A DNA stretch of 35,625 nucleotides from assembly GCA_029204225.1 (NCBI GenBank), contig MU835854.1, positions 1 to 35,625 of the forward strand. The letters are read 5' to 3'. The notes under the pieces were generated by a model. That model was not told where the DNA came from. It saw only the letters and a list, made by a program, of their open reading frames with translations, and ran no database searches. Of the stretch, positions 33,342 to 35,625 are shown piece by piece. This stretch comes from Diphasiastrum complanatum. Lineage: Eukaryota > Streptophyta > Lycopodiopsida > Lycopodiales > Lycopodiaceae. Numbering within the stretch: position 1 is the stretch's first letter; each line of letters starts with the position of its first letter. Both the position numbers and the translations under genes were made by a program.

Positions 33342-35625
33342 TGTGATGTCTAAGATGCTATAGCGATTTGAAGAGGGAGCCACCCTAATGCTTTTTTTTT
33401 CTTTTTTGTAAAGATAGGGTTTGGTTTTTTAGGCCTATTCGATAATTTTAACACTTTACCTTAGGGATTTTTTTGGCATGATGGGGAAGGATGATAAAAT
33501 AATTCTTGATGCAATTGTGAGTGGTCGACAATTTAAAGAATTGGTTGACTATCTACATCAGTGCAATTACATGCCTGTTAATCAAGGCTTTGTAAAAATT
33601 TTGGACATTTGGTAACTTTGAGTTGGATTGGAATCGTTTTGTTGAACAACTCCGGAACTCAAGCTATTAACACTTAGTTAAAGAAATTTTGATTTCTTGG
33701 TGTTGATTGTCAAAATTTAGCCTTAAATTTTGTATTGTTTCTCGTTATGTGAGTTGAAGGAATTTGGATTTCCTTTCTCTAGGGACAATACGCATAGCTT
33801 TTGGACTTTATTACTTTAACATTTTTGGCTAAGTCGGTTTTTTGGGAACTTTAGTACTGTTGGACCTTTGGTTAAGCTGTAATAATCAGTTTGGAAATGA
33901 AATTTTTTATAAACCGATCTTGACAAAAAGCGGAGAAAATGGTATGAGTCTCAAGCATATACCTAGTATAGGAATTTTGATTCCTTGGTACGATGCTATT
34001 TAAGCCATTTAACTATGGAGTATTGGTACTCCCAGTTAATAGAGTTAAATTGTGTTTTTTCGGTTTTCTCTTTTTCAAATTGGTGGAACACCAATCAGTT
34101 GGTTGTTGTTGGTTTTGATGATTTTGGTCATTAAAATTGAACAAACCAAAGCTTTTGGAATACTTGTTTAAATAATTAGTGGAGAAAAATTCATGGTATT
34201 TGGAGGTAAATCTTTATTCTACAAAATAATTTGGAGTGAATATAGTGTGTAGAAAGTACCCAAATCCAAGTGTTATTTCCCATTAAATTACAGATAACTT
34301 TAACAAAATAATTCTTAAGCCGGTAAGTGAAAAGGGAGAAAGTCCAATTTTATTGGAAAATTCGTAATAAAAGGAATTAAAAAACTGATTTCATTTCTAG
34401 TTAAATCCTATGGTGAATTATATTCAAAAGATCAAACTAGTCGTGTTTTTTCATACTAGTAGATAATTTTGGTATATCAGCTATTCAGCCAAGGTATAGG
34501 ATAGAAATGAAATTGTTTCAAATTTTTCCTATAGTGATTAATTTTAAACATTTACTAATGTAGGTACGTCTTCTTGATACCTTAGCTGATAGATTTTCAG
34601 GGAACTGAAAATTCTAGAGGAGGAAAAAAAAGTGGACATCAGGGGTAGTAAGTGTGATCGAGAAATGTATTGTGCAGTTAGAATTTTGTAATCCTAGAAA
34701 ATAATTGCTTAATATCGAATATTAATTTCTCGGATTAACTTCATTTAATTGAATTTGTAACTGATATCTTTGTAACCATTGAGTTATCCACAATTTTGGA
34801 TGTCAATTGTGATGTTAGAAATAGAATCTGATACATGGATTACATCTGGATCTGTTAATATGATAGAAGCTTGTCCCTAGAGTTAATGCTCTTGGATCCA
34901 AGAGGTTTCGAAGTTTATCAATAACCAAAAAGAATCAGAATGTAATAGTGAATAATGTTAATTCTTTTTGCTTAGATCACAAGATCAAATGTGGATTTGT
35001 GGTATCCATCTAATAGGCATGCCAGTCATCCAAATAAATGGATTCTCCAGTGTTGGGAACAAGAGATATTATCCTATATGGATTATAGGATAGCTAGATG
35101 ATCAATGGATCTCTAGAATATCAGATGAGATGGTTAAGCCCTTTCTGGAAGGAAAAGCTGATGGTATGGGACATCAGTAATTTTGGAAAGAAAATTCTAG
35201 ACTGTAAAAATCTGATGATCAATGGTGTGTTTTAGTGCCTAGTCCGTAAAAATGGAAAAAATAAAACCATTTGATCAAATGGGGGGTATTTTGAAAAATT
35301 TTGATATTTAACTAGATCCCAATGTGGTATCTCATTATTTGCAAAATCAGAGGCCCTCAAATCTATTTCTCACTTACTTAATTAATTTTTACTTCTTAAT
35401 AATTTTTCTGAATATAAGACATCACACTGGTTATATGAATTCTTTCCAGCATGAAGTTATTCTTCTAAAAGACTGTTATGTCATATAAATTACTACTTGT
35501 GCGAATAGACTTGGAATTCAGATAAATTCTAAGGCTAAAGTGTTTCAATTTCTTAAACCTTGAATAATTCTTTGTGCATAAATGGATTTCAATGGAATGG
35601 TAGTTTCTATCACTCGGGTTGAAAA
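33340..35625. other. AT-rich, no recognisable gene
   Basis: No frame of meaningful length or content. Three similar short hairpins of the type AAGGAATTTGGATTTCCTT occur at 33681-33700, 33757-33776 and 33969-33988. Nothing else structured was seen. Confidence 0.5.

Noticed and set aside
33054-33383. Arg/Glu-rich and Leu/Ser-rich reading frames on opposite strands
   Set aside because: They are direct translations of the CT microsatellite and have no other support.

Overview
The window reads as nuclear DNA of a seed plant, probably an angiosperm. Genes are sparse and AT-rich, the only intact gene is a plant-type LRR receptor-like kinase split by a 3.1-kb intron, and most remaining recognisable sequence is Ty1/copia and Ty3/gypsy retrotransposon debris plus small non-autonomous repeats. 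No bacterial operons, rRNA, intact tRNA genes or CRISPR arrays were seen. Species cannot be fixed from sequence alone.

Layout. 1-2200: no recognisable gene. 2208-7535 (minus): an LRR-RLK of the At1g25320/At1g67510/ZAR1-like group, two coding exons (7535-6026 and 2941-2208) joining in phase to about 747 aa, with a possible additional intron in the 5' leader. Its coding intron (2942-6025) is a repeat trap: a GC-rich hairpin element, a ~1.06-kb element with inverted ends and an 8-bp flanking repeat (hAT-like), a local direct repeat, and an 86-bp tRNA-derived SINE with a 12-bp target-site duplication. 8320-12513: intergenic, with a second 86-bp SINE of the same family carrying a perfect 16-bp duplication. 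12514-13480: plus-strand copia remnant. 13950-15605: minus-strand copia remnant that has lost the integrase core and the RT palm. 15798-17235: minus-strand gypsy RT/RNase H/integrase-finger remnant.

17240-21715 (minus) looks like a separate, non-autonomous LTR element: gypsy-type gag with three zinc knuckles, then about 2 kb of unrecognised, internally repetitive sequence where pol is expected, then a polypurine tract and an LTR-like TGTTG start. Diverged plus-strand copies of both the unknown cargo (28320-28695) and the gag (30610-31420) occur about 10 kb away, so the combination may be a repeat family. 24668-24798: second GC-rich hairpin element. 24915-27984: plus-strand 5'-truncated copia with polypurine tract and 3' LTR. 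29620-31975: LTR-like segments with a primer-binding-site-like sequence. The rest is AT-rich, with three CT microsatellites and no supportable gene.

Functionally only the receptor kinase is likely to be expressed as protein. It would sit in the plasma membrane, with an LRR ectodomain and an atypical cytoplasmic kinase domain. The most novel candidates are the minimal 86-bp SINE family, the GC-rich hairpin family, and the gag-plus-unknown-cargo element.
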